A DNA stretch of 64,000 bases from Leisingera sp. ANG-Vp (lineage in GTDB: Bacteria; Pseudomonadota; Alphaproteobacteria; Rhodobacterales; Rhodobacteraceae), in the NCBI RefSeq assembly GCF_000813725.1, contig NZ_JWLD01000063.1:1-64000 (forward strand), in the 5' to 3' direction. The notes under the pieces are model-generated. The model did not search any database. It was not told where the DNA came from and saw nothing but the letters and a program-made list of their open reading frames with translations. Of this stretch, positions 1 through 8,395 are shown one piece after another; the first letter of the stretch is position 1; the number at the start of each line of letters is the position of its first letter. The translations under genes and the position numbers were made by a program.

Positions 1-621
1 ATCGACGACATCGCCTTCCAGACCAACCTGCTGGCGCTCAACGCCGGGGTCGAGGCGGCCCGTGCCGGCGAAGCGGGCCGCGGCTTTGCGGTGGTGGCCT
101 CGGAAGTGCGGGCTCTGGCGCAGCGCTCCTCGGATGCGGCGATGGAGATCAAGACCCTGATCGGCGACAGTTCGCGGCAGGTCGAGCAGGGCGTCGACCT
201 GGTCGGCCGTGCCGGCGATGCGCTGCAGTCCATCGTTGGCCGGGTCAGCCATATCTCGCAGCTGGTGTCGGAGATTGCCGAAGGCGCCGCCGAACAGTCC
301 ACTGGCCTCGCCGAGATCAACACCGGCATGACGCAGCTTGATCAGGTGACACAGCAGAACGCAGCCATGGTGGAAGAGGCCACGGCAGCGGGCCATATGC
401 TGAACTCCGATGCGGGCAAGCTGTCGGAGCTTGTTGCCCGGTTCAAGGTTGAAGGAGGCGGCAAGGCGCATCCCGGTCCCGCCGCAGCAGCGGAGCCGGA
501 GGTCAATGCGCAGCCCACTGCCCATGGCGGAGATGACTGGGAAGTTGCGGCCAGCCCGGCGCCTGGCGCGGTGCCGGAGGCCGACGGCAACGCTGCCCGC
601 GAGCTGTGGCAGGACTTCTGA
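1..621 (+). CDS. Methyl-accepting chemotaxis protein, C-terminal part (5' truncated by window edge)
   Basis: The reading frame is open from base 1 and encodes the conserved cytoplasmic hairpin tip of a chemoreceptor ([16 protein letters not shown], then [17 protein letters not shown]), which contacts CheA and CheW. The helical bundle follows to about codon 145, then a Pro/Ala-rich flexible linker. The last residues, LWQDF, fit the xWxxF-type C-terminal pentapeptide that tethers CheR/CheB in many receptors. The usual tip sequence has [11 protein letters not shown]; here it is [11 protein letters not shown]. The sensor, membrane and HAMP parts lie outside the window, so ligand and topology are unknown. 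Confidence 0.95.
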   Translation: MDDIAFQTNLLALNAGVEAARAGEAGRGFAVVASEVRALAQRSSDAAMEIKTLIGDSSRQVEQGVDLVGRAGDALQSIVGRVSHISQLVSEIAEGAAEQSTGLAEINTGMTQLDQVTQQNAAMVEEATAAGHMLNSDAGKLSELVARFKVEGGGKAHPGPAAAAEPEVNAQPTAHGGDDWEVAASPAPGAVPEADGNAARELWQDF

Positions 622-643
622 TCTGCTGGCAAAGGCGCAAAAC

Positions 644-672
644 GGCAGGCTCTCTCCGGCGGAGGGCCTGCC
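644..672 (+). terminator. GC-rich hairpin after the chemoreceptor gene
   Basis: A 7-bp stem (644-650 with 666-672) encloses a second 4-bp stem (654-657 with 661-664). It lies 22 bases after the stop codon. There is no T-run behind it, so intrinsic termination is possible but not shown. Confidence 0.35.
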
Positions 673-749
673 CAGTGCAATTCCGCTGAAACACAGCGGG
701 ATGATTTTCCGGGGTGACAGGCCTGGGAAACTCCGTTAGCGTCCGGCCC

Positions 750-827
750 ATGACCCGTATCGTTGCCGCATTCTGGTATTTCTTCTATCCGCGCCACACG
801 GCGGACGGAGGGGTCATCGCATTCTGA
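750..827 (+). CDS. Putative aromatic-rich leader peptide of the DAHP synthase gene
   Basis: This 25-codon frame (ATG to TGA) reads MTRIVAAFWYFFYPRH and then nine further residues. Codons 8-13 are Phe-Trp-Tyr-Phe-Phe-Tyr, the three end products of the pathway that starts with the DAHP synthase encoded 100 bases downstream. A GC-rich hairpin with a T-run (859-887) lies between the peptide and that gene. This is the classic layout of ribosome-mediated transcription attenuation: stalling at the aromatic codons would prevent the terminator from forming. Bases 800-804 (GGCGG), just after the stall site, can pair with 861-865 (CCGCC), the 5' arm of the terminator, as an antiterminator. No strong Shine-Dalgarno is visible, so the start codon is uncertain. 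Confidence 0.75.
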   Translation: MTRIVAAFWYFFYPRHTADGGVIAF

Positions 828-858
828 AAACCAGTCAGAAAGCACCAGGACACCAACC

Positions 859-887
859 AGCCGCCCGCACCCGCAGGCGGCTTTTTT
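859..887 (+). terminator. Attenuator-type intrinsic terminator before aroG
   Basis: The stem AGCCGCC (859-865) / GGCGGCT (876-882) has a 10-base loop and runs straight into six T residues (882-887). It ends 41 bases before the aroG start and directly follows the aromatic leader peptide, so it most likely terminates transcription when aromatic amino acids are plentiful. Confidence 0.75.
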
Positions 888-928
888 CATGCCTGCCGGC
901 GAAGGGCGCCCGCCAAGAAAGCAAGGAC

Positions 929-2020
929 ATGACACCGCAAACCGAAAATCTCCGCATCACCGGCATGCAGGAACTGATCTCTCCCGAAGACCTCGCCCTG
1001 CAGCTGCCGGCCAACGAGGCCGCGGCTGGCACAGTGCTGGCCAGCCGCGCCGCAATCCAGAGCGTCCTGCACGGGCGCGATGACCGGCTTGCCGCGGTTG
1101 TGGGGCCCTGTTCCATCCACGACCCCAAGTCGGCGATGGACTATGCAAAACGGCTGCAGCCGCTGCGCGAACGCCTGGCCGGGCAGCTGGAGATCGTGAT
1201 GCGGGTCTATTTCGAAAAGCCCCGCACCATCAGCGGCTGGAAAGGCCTGATCAACGATCCAGGGCTTGACGGTTCGTTCCGCATTAACGAGGGCCTGGGC
1301 CTGGCCCGCCGGCTGTGCCTGGACATCAACGCGCTGGGCCTGCCTGTGGGCACAGAGTTCCTGGATACAGCGGTGCCGCAGTACATCTCCGATCTGGTTG
1401 CCTGGGCCGCCATCGGCGCCCGCACCACCGAAAGCCAGATCCACCGCGAAATGGCCTCAGGGCTTTCCTGCCCGGTAGGGTTCAAGAACGGCACCCGCGG
1501 CAATGTGCAGATCGCGGTGGATGCAGTGCGCTCGGCAGCGCATCCGCATCATTTCATGGCACTGGCCAAATCGGGCCGCGCGGCGATTGCTGCCACCAGC
1601 GGCAACCCGGACTGCCACCTGATCCTGCGCGGCGGCGGCGGCACCAACTATGACGCGGCTTCGGTGGATGCGGCCTGCAAGCTGGCGGAGAAGGACGGCA
1701 TCCGCGGCCACGTGATGATCGATGCCAGCCATGCCAACAGCGGCAAGGACCCCCTGAAACAGCCGGCCGTTCTGACCGATGTGGCAGAGCAGATTGCAGG
1801 CGGTGACCAGCGTATCACAGGTGTGATGATTGAAAGCCATCTGGTGGCGGGCCGCCAGGATCTGGGCAAAGGAGAGCTGACCTACGGGCAATCGGTCACC
1901 GATGGCTGCCTGGGCTGGGAGGACACGGTGGCCGAGCTGGAAAGACTGGCAGATGCGGTAGAGGCCAGGCGTGCGAAAACGGCTGCTGGCAGCCCTGCTG
2001 ATGCATTGGCCGAAGTCTGA
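929..2020 (+). CDS. aroG: 3-deoxy-7-phosphoheptulonate (DAHP) synthase, class I
   Basis: It catalyses condensation of phosphoenolpyruvate and erythrose 4-phosphate, the first step of the shikimate pathway. At 363 residues it has the size of the E. coli AroF/G/H type and shows typical blocks: AVVGPCSIHD near residue 55, YFEKPRT, GWKGLINDP, GARTTESQ, GFKNGT, and HVMIDASHANSGKDP late in the barrel. The ATG is preceded by AAGGAC. The N-terminal extension typical of feedback-regulated enzymes is present, but the inhibitor specificity cannot be read from sequence. The leader peptide and terminator upstream predict regulation by the supply of aromatic aminoacyl-tRNAs. Confidence 0.95.
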   Translation: MTPQTENLRITGMQELISPEDLALQLPANEAAAGTVLASRAAIQSVLHGRDDRLAAVVGPCSIHDPKSAMDYAKRLQPLRERLAGQLEIVMRVYFEKPRTISGWKGLINDPGLDGSFRINEGLGLARRLCLDINALGLPVGTEFLDTAVPQYISDLVAWAAIGARTTESQIHREMASGLSCPVGFKNGTRGNVQIAVDAVRSAAHPHHFMALAKSGRAAIAATSGNPDCHLILRGGGGTNYDAASVDAACKLAEKDGIRGHVMIDASHANSGKDPLKQPAVLTDVAEQIAGGDQRITGVMIESHLVAGRQDLGKGELTYGQSVTDGCLGWEDTVAELERLADAVEARRAKTAAGSPADALAEV

Positions 2021-2348
2021 AATTTCGGAACAGGGCACGTACCCGGCGGGGCGTGCCTGCCGCAAGCGCTCTGCCATCACAGCTCTCTTACAGCGCCCGC
2101 CCTGCGGCCTTGGAGCTTGGCGGGCGTGTCTGCGGTTCAGAGAAATGGCGTTGCCGGGGCAAAAGATTCCGGCCGTGCCAGACCGGAGCAGTTCAGCCGC
2201 ACGCTGGCCAGTTTCTGTTCCTGCACCGTCAGCGGGCTGGATAGGCGCGGGCAAGAGGACGGCAAACAGCTGCTTTGCTGCGGGTCCGCTTCAGGCTTTG
2301 CGGTGCCTTTGATATACCGGACCGGCATGCGCGACAGAGGACACACCG
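2021..2348. other. Intergenic stretch with two inverted repeats, no convincing gene
   Basis: The 328 bases between aroG and the dioxygenase gene hold two hairpins: 2034-2039 with 2052-2057 (6 bp) and 2094-2101 with 2119-2126 (8 bp, CGCCCGCC/GGCGGGCG). Neither is followed by a T-run. The short frames here have no recognisable protein features. A GAGGA Shine-Dalgarno sits just before the dioxygenase ATG. Confidence 0.4.
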
Positions 2349-3401
2349 ATGCAGAACCGACAATTGCCGGAACGGATTGATGGCCCTGCCGCCTGGACCG
2401 GCAGAAACATGCAGGCGCATCCTGAGCGCTGGCTGGTGCAGCTGGCAGCGGAGGACATCGCCGATCTGGAGCAGGCGGCCCGGCATTTTCTGGGCTTGGG
2501 CCGGGATATCGGGGAAATCACCAAGGCGGATTTCCCGCTGACCCGTTTTGCCGGACACCTGGAAGCCTTGAAGGGCAAGCTGCTGAACGGCATCGGGTTC
2601 GAGGTGCTGCGCGGTCTGCCGGTGGCAGGCTACAGCCAGGAGATGGCAGCGGCCATCTTTTGCGGGGTGGGGGCGCATCTGGGCTCCGCCCGATCGCAGA
2701 ATGCAGCAGGCCATATCCTCGGCCATGTGCGCGACATTGGTGCTGATGCCAATGATCCGAACACCCGTATCTACCAGACCCATGAGCGCCAGACCTTCCA
2801 CACCGACAGCGCTGACGTGGTCGGGCTTTTGTGCCTGCAGGAGGCCAGGGAGGGCGGGGATTCCCTGCTGGTCAGCGCCGAGGCGATCTATAACCGGATG
2901 CGTGCAGAACGGCTGGACCTGCTGGAGCGCCTGTTTGACCCGCTGGCCACCGACCGGCGCGGCGAGGTGCCCGAGGGCATGCAGCCTTTTATGACCATTC
3001 CGCCGCTCAGCTGGCACCAGGGCAAGCTCACCGTGTTCTATCAGCGCCAGTACATCGGCAGCGCCCAGCGGTTTCCGGACGCGATGCGGCTGACGCCGGA
3101 GCATGTTGAGGCTCTGGACATGTTTGACGCCCTGGCCAATGACCCGGAGCTGCATTTGACCATGCGGCTGCAGCCGGGCGACATGCAGTTTGTCTATAAC
3201 CATTCGCAGCTGCACGACCGCACCGGCTTCACCGACTGGCCGGAGCCCGGCCGCCGCCGCCACCTGTTCCGCCTGTGGCTGTCTCCCGAAGGCGACCGGG
3301 AGCTGCCGGAATGCTTCAAGCAGCGCTATGGCAGCATCACCCCTGGCAGCCGCGGCGGAATTATTACCAAGGGCACCAGGCTGCACGCGCCGCTGGACTG
3401 A
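2349..3401 (+). CDS. TauD/TfdA-family Fe(II)/2-oxoglutarate dioxygenase
   Basis: A 350-residue protein of the TauD/TfdA fold. The metal-binding HxD is visible in HTDSADVVGLLCL. The distal His is probably in YNHSQLHDRTGF, and the 2-oxoglutarate-binding Arg in RRHLFRLWLSP near the C-terminus. Such enzymes hydroxylate small molecules such as taurine, gamma-butyrobetaine or aryloxyalkanoates; the substrate here cannot be named. No transporter or sulfonate gene is adjacent. The ATG has a GAGGA sequence at a suitable distance. Family assignment is firm, function is open. Confidence 0.88.
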   Translation: MQNRQLPERIDGPAAWTGRNMQAHPERWLVQLAAEDIADLEQAARHFLGLGRDIGEITKADFPLTRFAGHLEALKGKLLNGIGFEVLRGLPVAGYSQEMAAAIFCGVGAHLGSARSQNAAGHILGHVRDIGADANDPNTRIYQTHERQTFHTDSADVVGLLCLQEAREGGDSLLVSAEAIYNRMRAERLDLLERLFDPLATDRRGEVPEGMQPFMTIPPLSWHQGKLTVFYQRQYIGSAQRFPDAMRLTPEHVEALDMFDALANDPELHLTMRLQPGDMQFVYNHSQLHDRTGFTDWPEPGRRRHLFRLWLSPEGDRELPECFKQRYGSITPGSRGGIITKGTRLHAPLD

Positions 3402-3414
3402 TACTCTGTCTCAG

Positions 3415-3485
3415 CTTCTTTCTGGTTCTAAATATCCCGGGGTGAATTGGCCGCGAGGCCAAGAGGGGCAGGGCCCCCCCCCCCC
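3415..3485 (+). repeat. Interspersed hairpin repeat, copy A, ending in a C12 tract
   Basis: It begins with GCTTCTTTCTGGTT (from 3414), then AAATATCCCGGGGTGAATTGG, a stem TTGGCC/GGCCAA (3447-3452 with 3457-3462), and a second G/C stem starting GAGGGGC. The same layout recurs at 16703-16769, and the 5' core recurs inverted at 6426-6451. Here the 3' arm of the second stem has become an uninterrupted run of 12 C residues (3474-3485). It lies directly after the dioxygenase stop codon, as expected of an extragenic repeat that may end transcripts. Confidence 0.75.
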
Positions 3486-3567
3486 GCGCCGGCCCCGGCA
3501 GCCTCCTGCCTTGCAATCCGGGCGTTCTCTCCGCATATCCTTCGGGCAACATTTTGCTGGAGCCCGC

Positions 3568-4956
3568 ATGATCCGTCCCGCCCTGACCGCCCTCGCCATC
3601 ATCCTGGCCCTGCCTGCCGCCGCGGAAACCCAAGTGCCGCAGAGCCAGGCCGAAATCGCGCTGGGCTTTGCGCCGCTGGTCAAACAGGCCTCGCCTGCGG
3701 TGGTGAATATCTACGCCAAGGTGGTGCGCCAGGTGCAGCAGCGCCGCTCGCCTTTCATGAACGACCCGTTCTTCGATGATTTCTTCCGGGGCTTTGCCAA
3801 GCCGCAGCCGCGGGTGGAAAACTCGCTGGGGTCCGGTGTGATCCTGTCGGGGGACGGCATCGTGGTTTCAAATTACCACGTGGTTGGCATGGCCACCGAG
3901 ATCCGCGTGGTGACGGCGGACCGGCGGGAGTACAACGCGCAGGTGATCCTGGGCGACAAGGCCAGCGACCTGGCCATCCTGCAGCTGGAAGCTGCCGAAG
4001 ACCTGCCGCATCTGAACCTGCGCGACAGCGATCAGGTCGAGGTTGGCGAGCTGGCGCTGGCAATCGGCAACCCGTTCGGTGTCGGCCAGACCGTCAGCAG
4101 CGGCATCATTTCGGGCCTTGCGCGCACCGGCATGGGTGCAGGCGATGGCTTTGGCTATTACATCCAGACCGACGCGCCGATCAATCCGGGCAACTCCGGC
4201 GGTGCGCTGATCGACGTGAACGGCGATCTCATCGGCATCAACACCCGCATTCTGTCGCGCTCCGGCGGCTCCAACGGCATCGGCTTTGCGATTCCGGCCA
4301 ATCTGGTGAAGGAGTTTGTGAGCCAGGCCCGCCGCGGCTCGGAAGAGTTCCAGCGCCCCTGGGCCGGTATGGCCGGGCAGCCGGTGGACGCGGATCTTGC
4401 GGCCTCGCTGGGCATGGATTTGCCCGAAGGCATGGTGATCTCGGACCTGCACCGCGAAAGCCCCTTTGCCAAGGCGGGCTTCAAGGTGGGCGATGTGATC
4501 ACCCATGTGGACGGTGAAGTGGTGAATTCGCCCTCGGAAATGGTGTTCCGGATGTCGGTGGCGGGGCTGGACGGGCTCTCGGCCATCACCCGGCTGCGCG
4601 GCGATGCGCGGGAAGAGGTTGCGGTGCCGATGATTGCAGCCCCCGATCAGCCGCCTGCCAATCCGGTGCAGCTGGACGAGAAGACCGCGCTGCCCGGGCT
4701 GACCGTGGCACGGATCAATCCGCGGGTGATCGCGCGGCTTGGCCTGCCGCTTGCCTCCGAGGGGGTGGTGGTCACCAACCCGGGCCCTTATGCCGGGCGC
4801 GGAGGTGTGCAGCCGGGCGATCAGCTGCTGGCCGTCAATGGCCAGGCGGTCGCCAATCCGGATGACGTGTACGCGATCCTGTCGGACAGCGGGCGTTGGA
4901 TCCAGATCGACCTGCAGCGCCGCGGCAACCGGATGTCGCTGCGGTTCCGTCTCTGA
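3568..4956 (+). CDS. Do-like (DegP/DegQ family) periplasmic serine protease
   Basis: An HtrA-family protease of 462 residues with an N-terminal signal peptide (MIRPALTALAIILALPAAAE). The trypsin-like domain carries the triad His104 (NYHVVG), Asp134 (ASDLAIL) and Ser210 (NPGNSGGAL). Two PDZ domains follow, at about residues 265-350 and 375-460. It should degrade or hold misfolded periplasmic proteins. The frame is open further upstream, but the signal peptide and a GGAG box support the ATG at 3568; the upstream part would read through the repeat and the C-tract. Confidence 0.93.
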   Translation: MIRPALTALAIILALPAAAETQVPQSQAEIALGFAPLVKQASPAVVNIYAKVVRQVQQRRSPFMNDPFFDDFFRGFAKPQPRVENSLGSGVILSGDGIVVSNYHVVGMATEIRVVTADRREYNAQVILGDKASDLAILQLEAAEDLPHLNLRDSDQVEVGELALAIGNPFGVGQTVSSGIISGLARTGMGAGDGFGYYIQTDAPINPGNSGGALIDVNGDLIGINTRILSRSGGSNGIGFAIPANLVKEFVSQARRGSEEFQRPWAGMAGQPVDADLAASLGMDLPEGMVISDLHRESPFAKAGFKVGDVITHVDGEVVNSPSEMVFRMSVAGLDGLSAITRLRGDAREEVAVPMIAAPDQPPANPVQLDEKTALPGLTVARINPRVIARLGLPLASEGVVVTNPGPYAGRGGVQPGDQLLAVNGQAVANPDDVYAILSDSGRWIQIDLQRRGNRMSLRFRL

Positions 4957-5076
4957 CCGGCAGGCGCGAAGCCTGCAGGCGGATTCTGTGCGGCCTCCGG
5001 CAATTGAAACTTGACGCGCGGGGGGTGCGGGACCACCCATCTTGCACAGCAGATCACCGCGAAAGCGAGGTTAACA

Positions 5077-6381
5077 ATGGCGGATCTATTTGATGCAGGC
5101 GGCGGACATGGCAGCCAGCCGCTTGCCGCCGCGCTGCGGCCCCGGTCGCTGGATGATGTCATTGGCCAGAAGGCGCTGACCGCTGAAGGTTCGATCCTGC
5201 GGCGCCGGATTGCCGCGGGCCAGCTCGGCAGCATTGTGCTCTATGGTCCGCCGGGGATCGGCAAGACCTCGATTGCCCGGGCCACGGGCGAGATGCTCAG
5301 CAAGGAATTCCGCCAGCTGCATGCCACCCGCGCAGGCGTCAAGGACATCCGCCAGCTGGCCGATGAGGCGCGGATCCGGCCGCTGCTGATATTTGTGGAC
5401 GAGGTGCACCGGTTCTCGGCGACTCAGGCTGATGACCTCTTGGCGATCTGCGAGGACGGCACCGCCGATTTCATCGGCGCAACAACGCAGAACCCCTATA
5501 CCGCGCTGCCAAAGGCGCTTGTGTCGCGCTCCACGATCCTGAAGCTGGAGCCGATCTCGATCGAGGATATGGAAGAGGTGCTCGACCGCGGGCTGCGCCA
5601 ATTGGCTCAGGCCGGCATTGAGGTGGTTCTGAGTGCCGAGCAAAAGCGGGTGATCGCGGGCCGCTCAGGCGGCGATGCGCGCCGGGCGCTGACGACGCTG
5701 GAAAGCCTGGCCATCGGCCACACCGGCGGTGCGGCCAAGGTCACCGATGCTATGCTGGAGGAGGCCTACAGGGCGGCGCCGGTCAACCACGACCGCTCGG
5801 GCGATCAGCACTATGATGTGATATCGGCCTTTATCAAGTCGATGAGGGGCGGTGACCCGGATGCGGTGCTGTACTGGCTGGCGCGGCTGATCCATGGCGG
5901 CGAGGACCCGCGGTTCATCGCGCGGCGGATCATGATCCAGGCCTCGGAGGACGTGGGGCTCGCCGACAACACCGCACTGCAGACGGCGGTGGCGGCGGCG
6001 CAGGCGGTTGAGATGGTGGGGCTGCCAGAAGTGCAGATCATCCTGGCCCATGCGGCGCTGCATGTGGCCCGCGCGCCCAAATCCGGCTCTGCCAACCACG
6101 GGATTGCCGCGGCGCTGGCGGCGGTGGCCAAGGAGCCGCCGATGGCGGTGCCGTTGCATCTGCGCGATGCCCATTACCAGGGGGCCGCAGAGCTGGGCCA
6201 CGAAGGCTACCGCAGCCCGCACAAGGACCCGCGGGGCTGGGTTGACCAGCCTTATGCGCCGGAGGGTGCGCCAGGCCGCTTCTATGTGAGCGATGCGCGC
6301 CAGTCGCCGACCTTTGAAAAGCGGGCGGATGAGTACTGGGAGCGGCTGACCGGCAAACCGGTGCCCAAGCGTTTCGGCTGA
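5077..6381 (+). CDS. rarA: Replication-associated recombination protein A (MgsA/RarA AAA+ ATPase)
   Basis: A 434-residue clamp-loader-like AAA+ protein acting at stalled replication forks. Walker A is GPPGIGKT (residues 57-64), Walker B is LLIFVDEVHRF (Asp108-Glu109), and sensor 1 is in FIGATTQNP. The C-terminal tetramerisation region contains the typical RHGGEDPRFIARR-like block (here LIHGGEDPRFIARR) and the conserved end PEGAPGRFYVS. The ATG at 5077 has GCGAGG upstream; the longer open frame starts in noncoding sequence. Length is normal for the family. Confidence 0.95.
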   Translation: MADLFDAGGGHGSQPLAAALRPRSLDDVIGQKALTAEGSILRRRIAAGQLGSIVLYGPPGIGKTSIARATGEMLSKEFRQLHATRAGVKDIRQLADEARIRPLLIFVDEVHRFSATQADDLLAICEDGTADFIGATTQNPYTALPKALVSRSTILKLEPISIEDMEEVLDRGLRQLAQAGIEVVLSAEQKRVIAGRSGGDARRALTTLESLAIGHTGGAAKVTDAMLEEAYRAAPVNHDRSGDQHYDVISAFIKSMRGGDPDAVLYWLARLIHGGEDPRFIARRIMIQASEDVGLADNTALQTAVAAAQAVEMVGLPEVQIILAHAALHVARAPKSGSANHGIAAALAAVAKEPPMAVPLHLRDAHYQGAAELGHEGYRSPHKDPRGWVDQPYAPEGAPGRFYVSDARQSPTFEKRADEYWERLTGKPVPKRFG

Positions 6382-6425
6382 AGCGGGGCAGTCCGGCTTT
6401 CCTGCCGGAAAACCGGGGCCTCCGG

Positions 6426-6451
6426 CGGGGGTATTTTAGACCAGAAAGAAG
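6426..6451 (-). repeat. Interspersed repeat, copy B (core only, inverted)
   Basis: Read on the minus strand this is GCTTCTTTCTGGTCTAAAATACCCCC, matching the 5' core of copies A (3415) and C (16703). The conserved TTGGCC hairpin part is not present beyond the core. It lies in the 78-base gap between rarA and a convergent minus-strand gene. Confidence 0.65.
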
Positions 6452-6459
6452 CGCGCTGT

Positions 6460-6849
6460 TCAGCCCGTTTCTGGAAAAGAGTCCCAGTTAAGCTGAGCTG
6501 CCAGATAGGCCTTCAAGAGCTCTGCCGCCTCTGTGCCTCCCATGAGTGACGATGCGGTTAGCAATTGCAGAAACTTCAATTCATCTTGCGCCAGGCCGTC
6601 GTCTCCGTGGCGATAGAGCCAGGCCAGGTCAAAGATCGCACGTTTGTGGCCGTGCCGCGCCAGGTCTTGGAGGCCTTTGACACGCCTGGCATCAAACTCC
6701 TCTCCAGTTTCCGAGAGCGAAAACATGAGATTCAGGTACTGCGCGTCTGGATCTCCCGCTTGCAGAAGAGGGCGAAGGATTTCCTGCAGAGCTTCGAAGG
6801 CACCGTTCTGAAGCAGGGTGGTGCAGTGTTTGTAGGTGCCGTTGTCCAT
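6460..6849 (-). CDS. Hypothetical protein, Sel1/TPR-like helical repeat
   Basis: A 129-residue soluble, mostly helical protein. Segments such as LQDLARHGHKRAIFDLAWLY and LQLLTASSLMGGTEAAELLKAYL resemble degenerate Sel1-like repeats (alternating small and aromatic residues with a Gly turn). There is no signal peptide or catalytic motif. It is convergent with rarA and divergent from crcB. No function can be assigned; base use is slightly less GC-rich than its neighbours. Confidence 0.7.
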   Translation of the reverse strand: MDNGTYKHCTTLLQNGAFEALQEILRPLLQAGDPDAQYLNLMFSLSETGEEFDARRVKGLQDLARHGHKRAIFDLAWLYRHGDDGLAQDELKFLQLLTASSLMGGTEAAELLKAYLAAQLNWDSFPETG

Positions 6850-6971
6850 GTTTTTTCCAATGGCAGTGTTTTTAAAAAAGCGGCCAGGAAAGCCAGTACA
6901 TTAGCAGCCTTGATAGCAGCGCATAGCGGCGAAAACTTGACATCCCTGCGTCCCCGCGCGACAGGACAGGA

Positions 6972-7352
6972 ATGATGACTTCGGTTTCCATGGTCGCTTT
7001 TGGCGGCGCTGTTGGGGCGGTGTGCCGCTATCTGGCCGGGCTGGGGGTGATCCGGCTGCTGGGCCATCACGACTTCCCGGTGGCGGTGCTGATGGTGAAC
7101 ATCCTTGGCTCCTTCCTGATGGGGGTCTTTGTGGTGGCGGCGGCGATGCGGGACCTGACCTGGGCAAGCCCCCTGGTGATGACCGGGCTTATGGGCGGCT
7201 TCACCACGTTTTCGGCGTTTTCGCTGGAGACCGCCAATCTGATCGAGCGCGGTGCCTTCGGGCAGGCGGCGCTGTATGTAATTCTGTCCGTGGGCCTGTC
7301 GGTCGGCGGGCTGTTTCTGGGCCTGATGGCAGGCAGAGGAGTGTTCGCATGA
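6972..7352 (+). CDS. crcB: Fluoride efflux channel CrcB/Fluc
   Basis: A 126-residue membrane protein with four predicted helices. It shows the family blocks GGAVGAVCRYL at the N-terminus, NILGSFLMG (the conserved Asn of the pore) and GLMGGFTTFSAFSLE (the Phe-rich and central Na+ site region). It exports fluoride as a dual-topology dimer. The Shine-Dalgarno is AGGACAGGA. I saw no sequence resembling a fluoride riboswitch upstream. Its stop codon overlaps the next start (ATGA), so it is translationally coupled to rluC. Confidence 0.95.
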   Translation: MMTSVSMVAFGGAVGAVCRYLAGLGVIRLLGHHDFPVAVLMVNILGSFLMGVFVVAAAMRDLTWASPLVMTGLMGGFTTFSAFSLETANLIERGAFGQAALYVILSVGLSVGGLFLGLMAGRGVFA

Positions 7353-8395
7353 GCGGCGTGCAGATGATCACCGTGGGTGAGGACGATGGCGGCCAGCGCA
7401 TCGACCGCTGGCTGCGCGGGCTGTTTCCGCATCTGAGCCAGGGGCGGATCGAGAAGATGTGCCGCAAGGGCGAGCTGCGGCTGGATGGCGGCCGGGTGAA
7501 GGCGAATTCGCGCGTTGAGACCGGCCAGACCGTGCGGGTGCCGCCGCTGCCGGATGCGGATCACAAGCCGGCCGAGCCGCGCGCGGTGCGGATCTCGGCA
7601 GCGGATGCCAAGATGATCCAGTCCTGCGTGATTTACCGCGACGACGATGTGATTGTGCTGAACAAGCCTGCGGGGCTGGCGGTGCAGGGCGGCTCCGGCA
7701 CCACCAAACATGTGGATGGTTTGTCCGAGGCGCTGAAATTCGGGCTGGAGGAAAAGCCCAAGCTGGTGCACCGGCTCGACAAGGATACCTCGGGCGTGCT
7801 GGTGCTGGCGCGGAACCGCAAGGCGGCGCAGGCGCTGACCGCTGCCTTCCGCCATAAGAACACCCGCAAGATCTACTGGGCTTTGGTGGCCGGCGTGCCG
7901 ACGCCCTATCTGGGCGAGATCAAGAATGGCCTGGTGAAGGCGCCGGGCCATGGCAAGTCCGGCGAAGGCGAGAAGATGATCAACGTGCATCCGCGCGATG
8001 TCGATGACACGCCGGGCGCCAAGCGGGCGCATACGCTTTATGCTACTCTGTATCGTGTGGCGAGCCGCGCGGCCTGGGTGGCGATGGAGCCGGTCACCGG
8101 CCGGACCCACCAGCTGCGGGCGCATATGTCCGGAATGGGCCATCCGATTGCCGGCGACGGCAAATACGGCGGTTCGGGGCAGGAGAACCTGGGCGACGGC
8201 TGGGGCGCCTCGATCGGCGGGGTGATCTCGAAGAAGCTGCATCTGCACGCGCGCCGGATGGTGTTTGAACATCCCGTGACCCGCAAGGAGATCGCTGTGG
8301 TGGCGCCGCTGCCGGAGCATATGAAGGAAAGCTGGGACACCTTCGGCTGGACCGAGGACCTGGCGGCGGATGATCCGTTCGAGGATCTGAAGTGA
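7349..8395 (+). CDS. rluC: RluC/RluD-family 23S rRNA pseudouridine synthase
   Basis: A 348-residue protein with an N-terminal S4 RNA-binding domain (about residues 15-75) and an RsuA/RluA catalytic domain. The catalytic Asp144 lies in the signature HRLDKDTSGVL. It isomerises uridines in rRNA; RluC and RluD cannot be separated confidently from sequence alone. The open frame extends upstream in crcB, but the ATG at 7349 overlapping the crcB stop gives a complete S4 domain. Its own stop overlaps the GTG of the next gene. Confidence 0.92.
   Translation: MSGVQMITVGEDDGGQRIDRWLRGLFPHLSQGRIEKMCRKGELRLDGGRVKANSRVETGQTVRVPPLPDADHKPAEPRAVRISAADAKMIQSCVIYRDDDVIVLNKPAGLAVQGGSGTTKHVDGLSEALKFGLEEKPKLVHRLDKDTSGVLVLARNRKAAQALTAAFRHKNTRKIYWALVAGVPTPYLGEIKNGLVKAPGHGKSGEGEKMINVHPRDVDDTPGAKRAHTLYATLYRVASRAAWVAMEPVTGRTHQLRAHMSGMGHPIAGDGKYGGSGQENLGDGWGASIGGVISKKLHLHARRMVFEHPVTRKEIAVVAPLPEHMKESWDTFGWTEDLAADDPFEDLK

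Noticed and set aside
6850-6971. Possible fluoride riboswitch before crcB
   Set aside because: No sequence resembling the conserved crcB motif could be seen.
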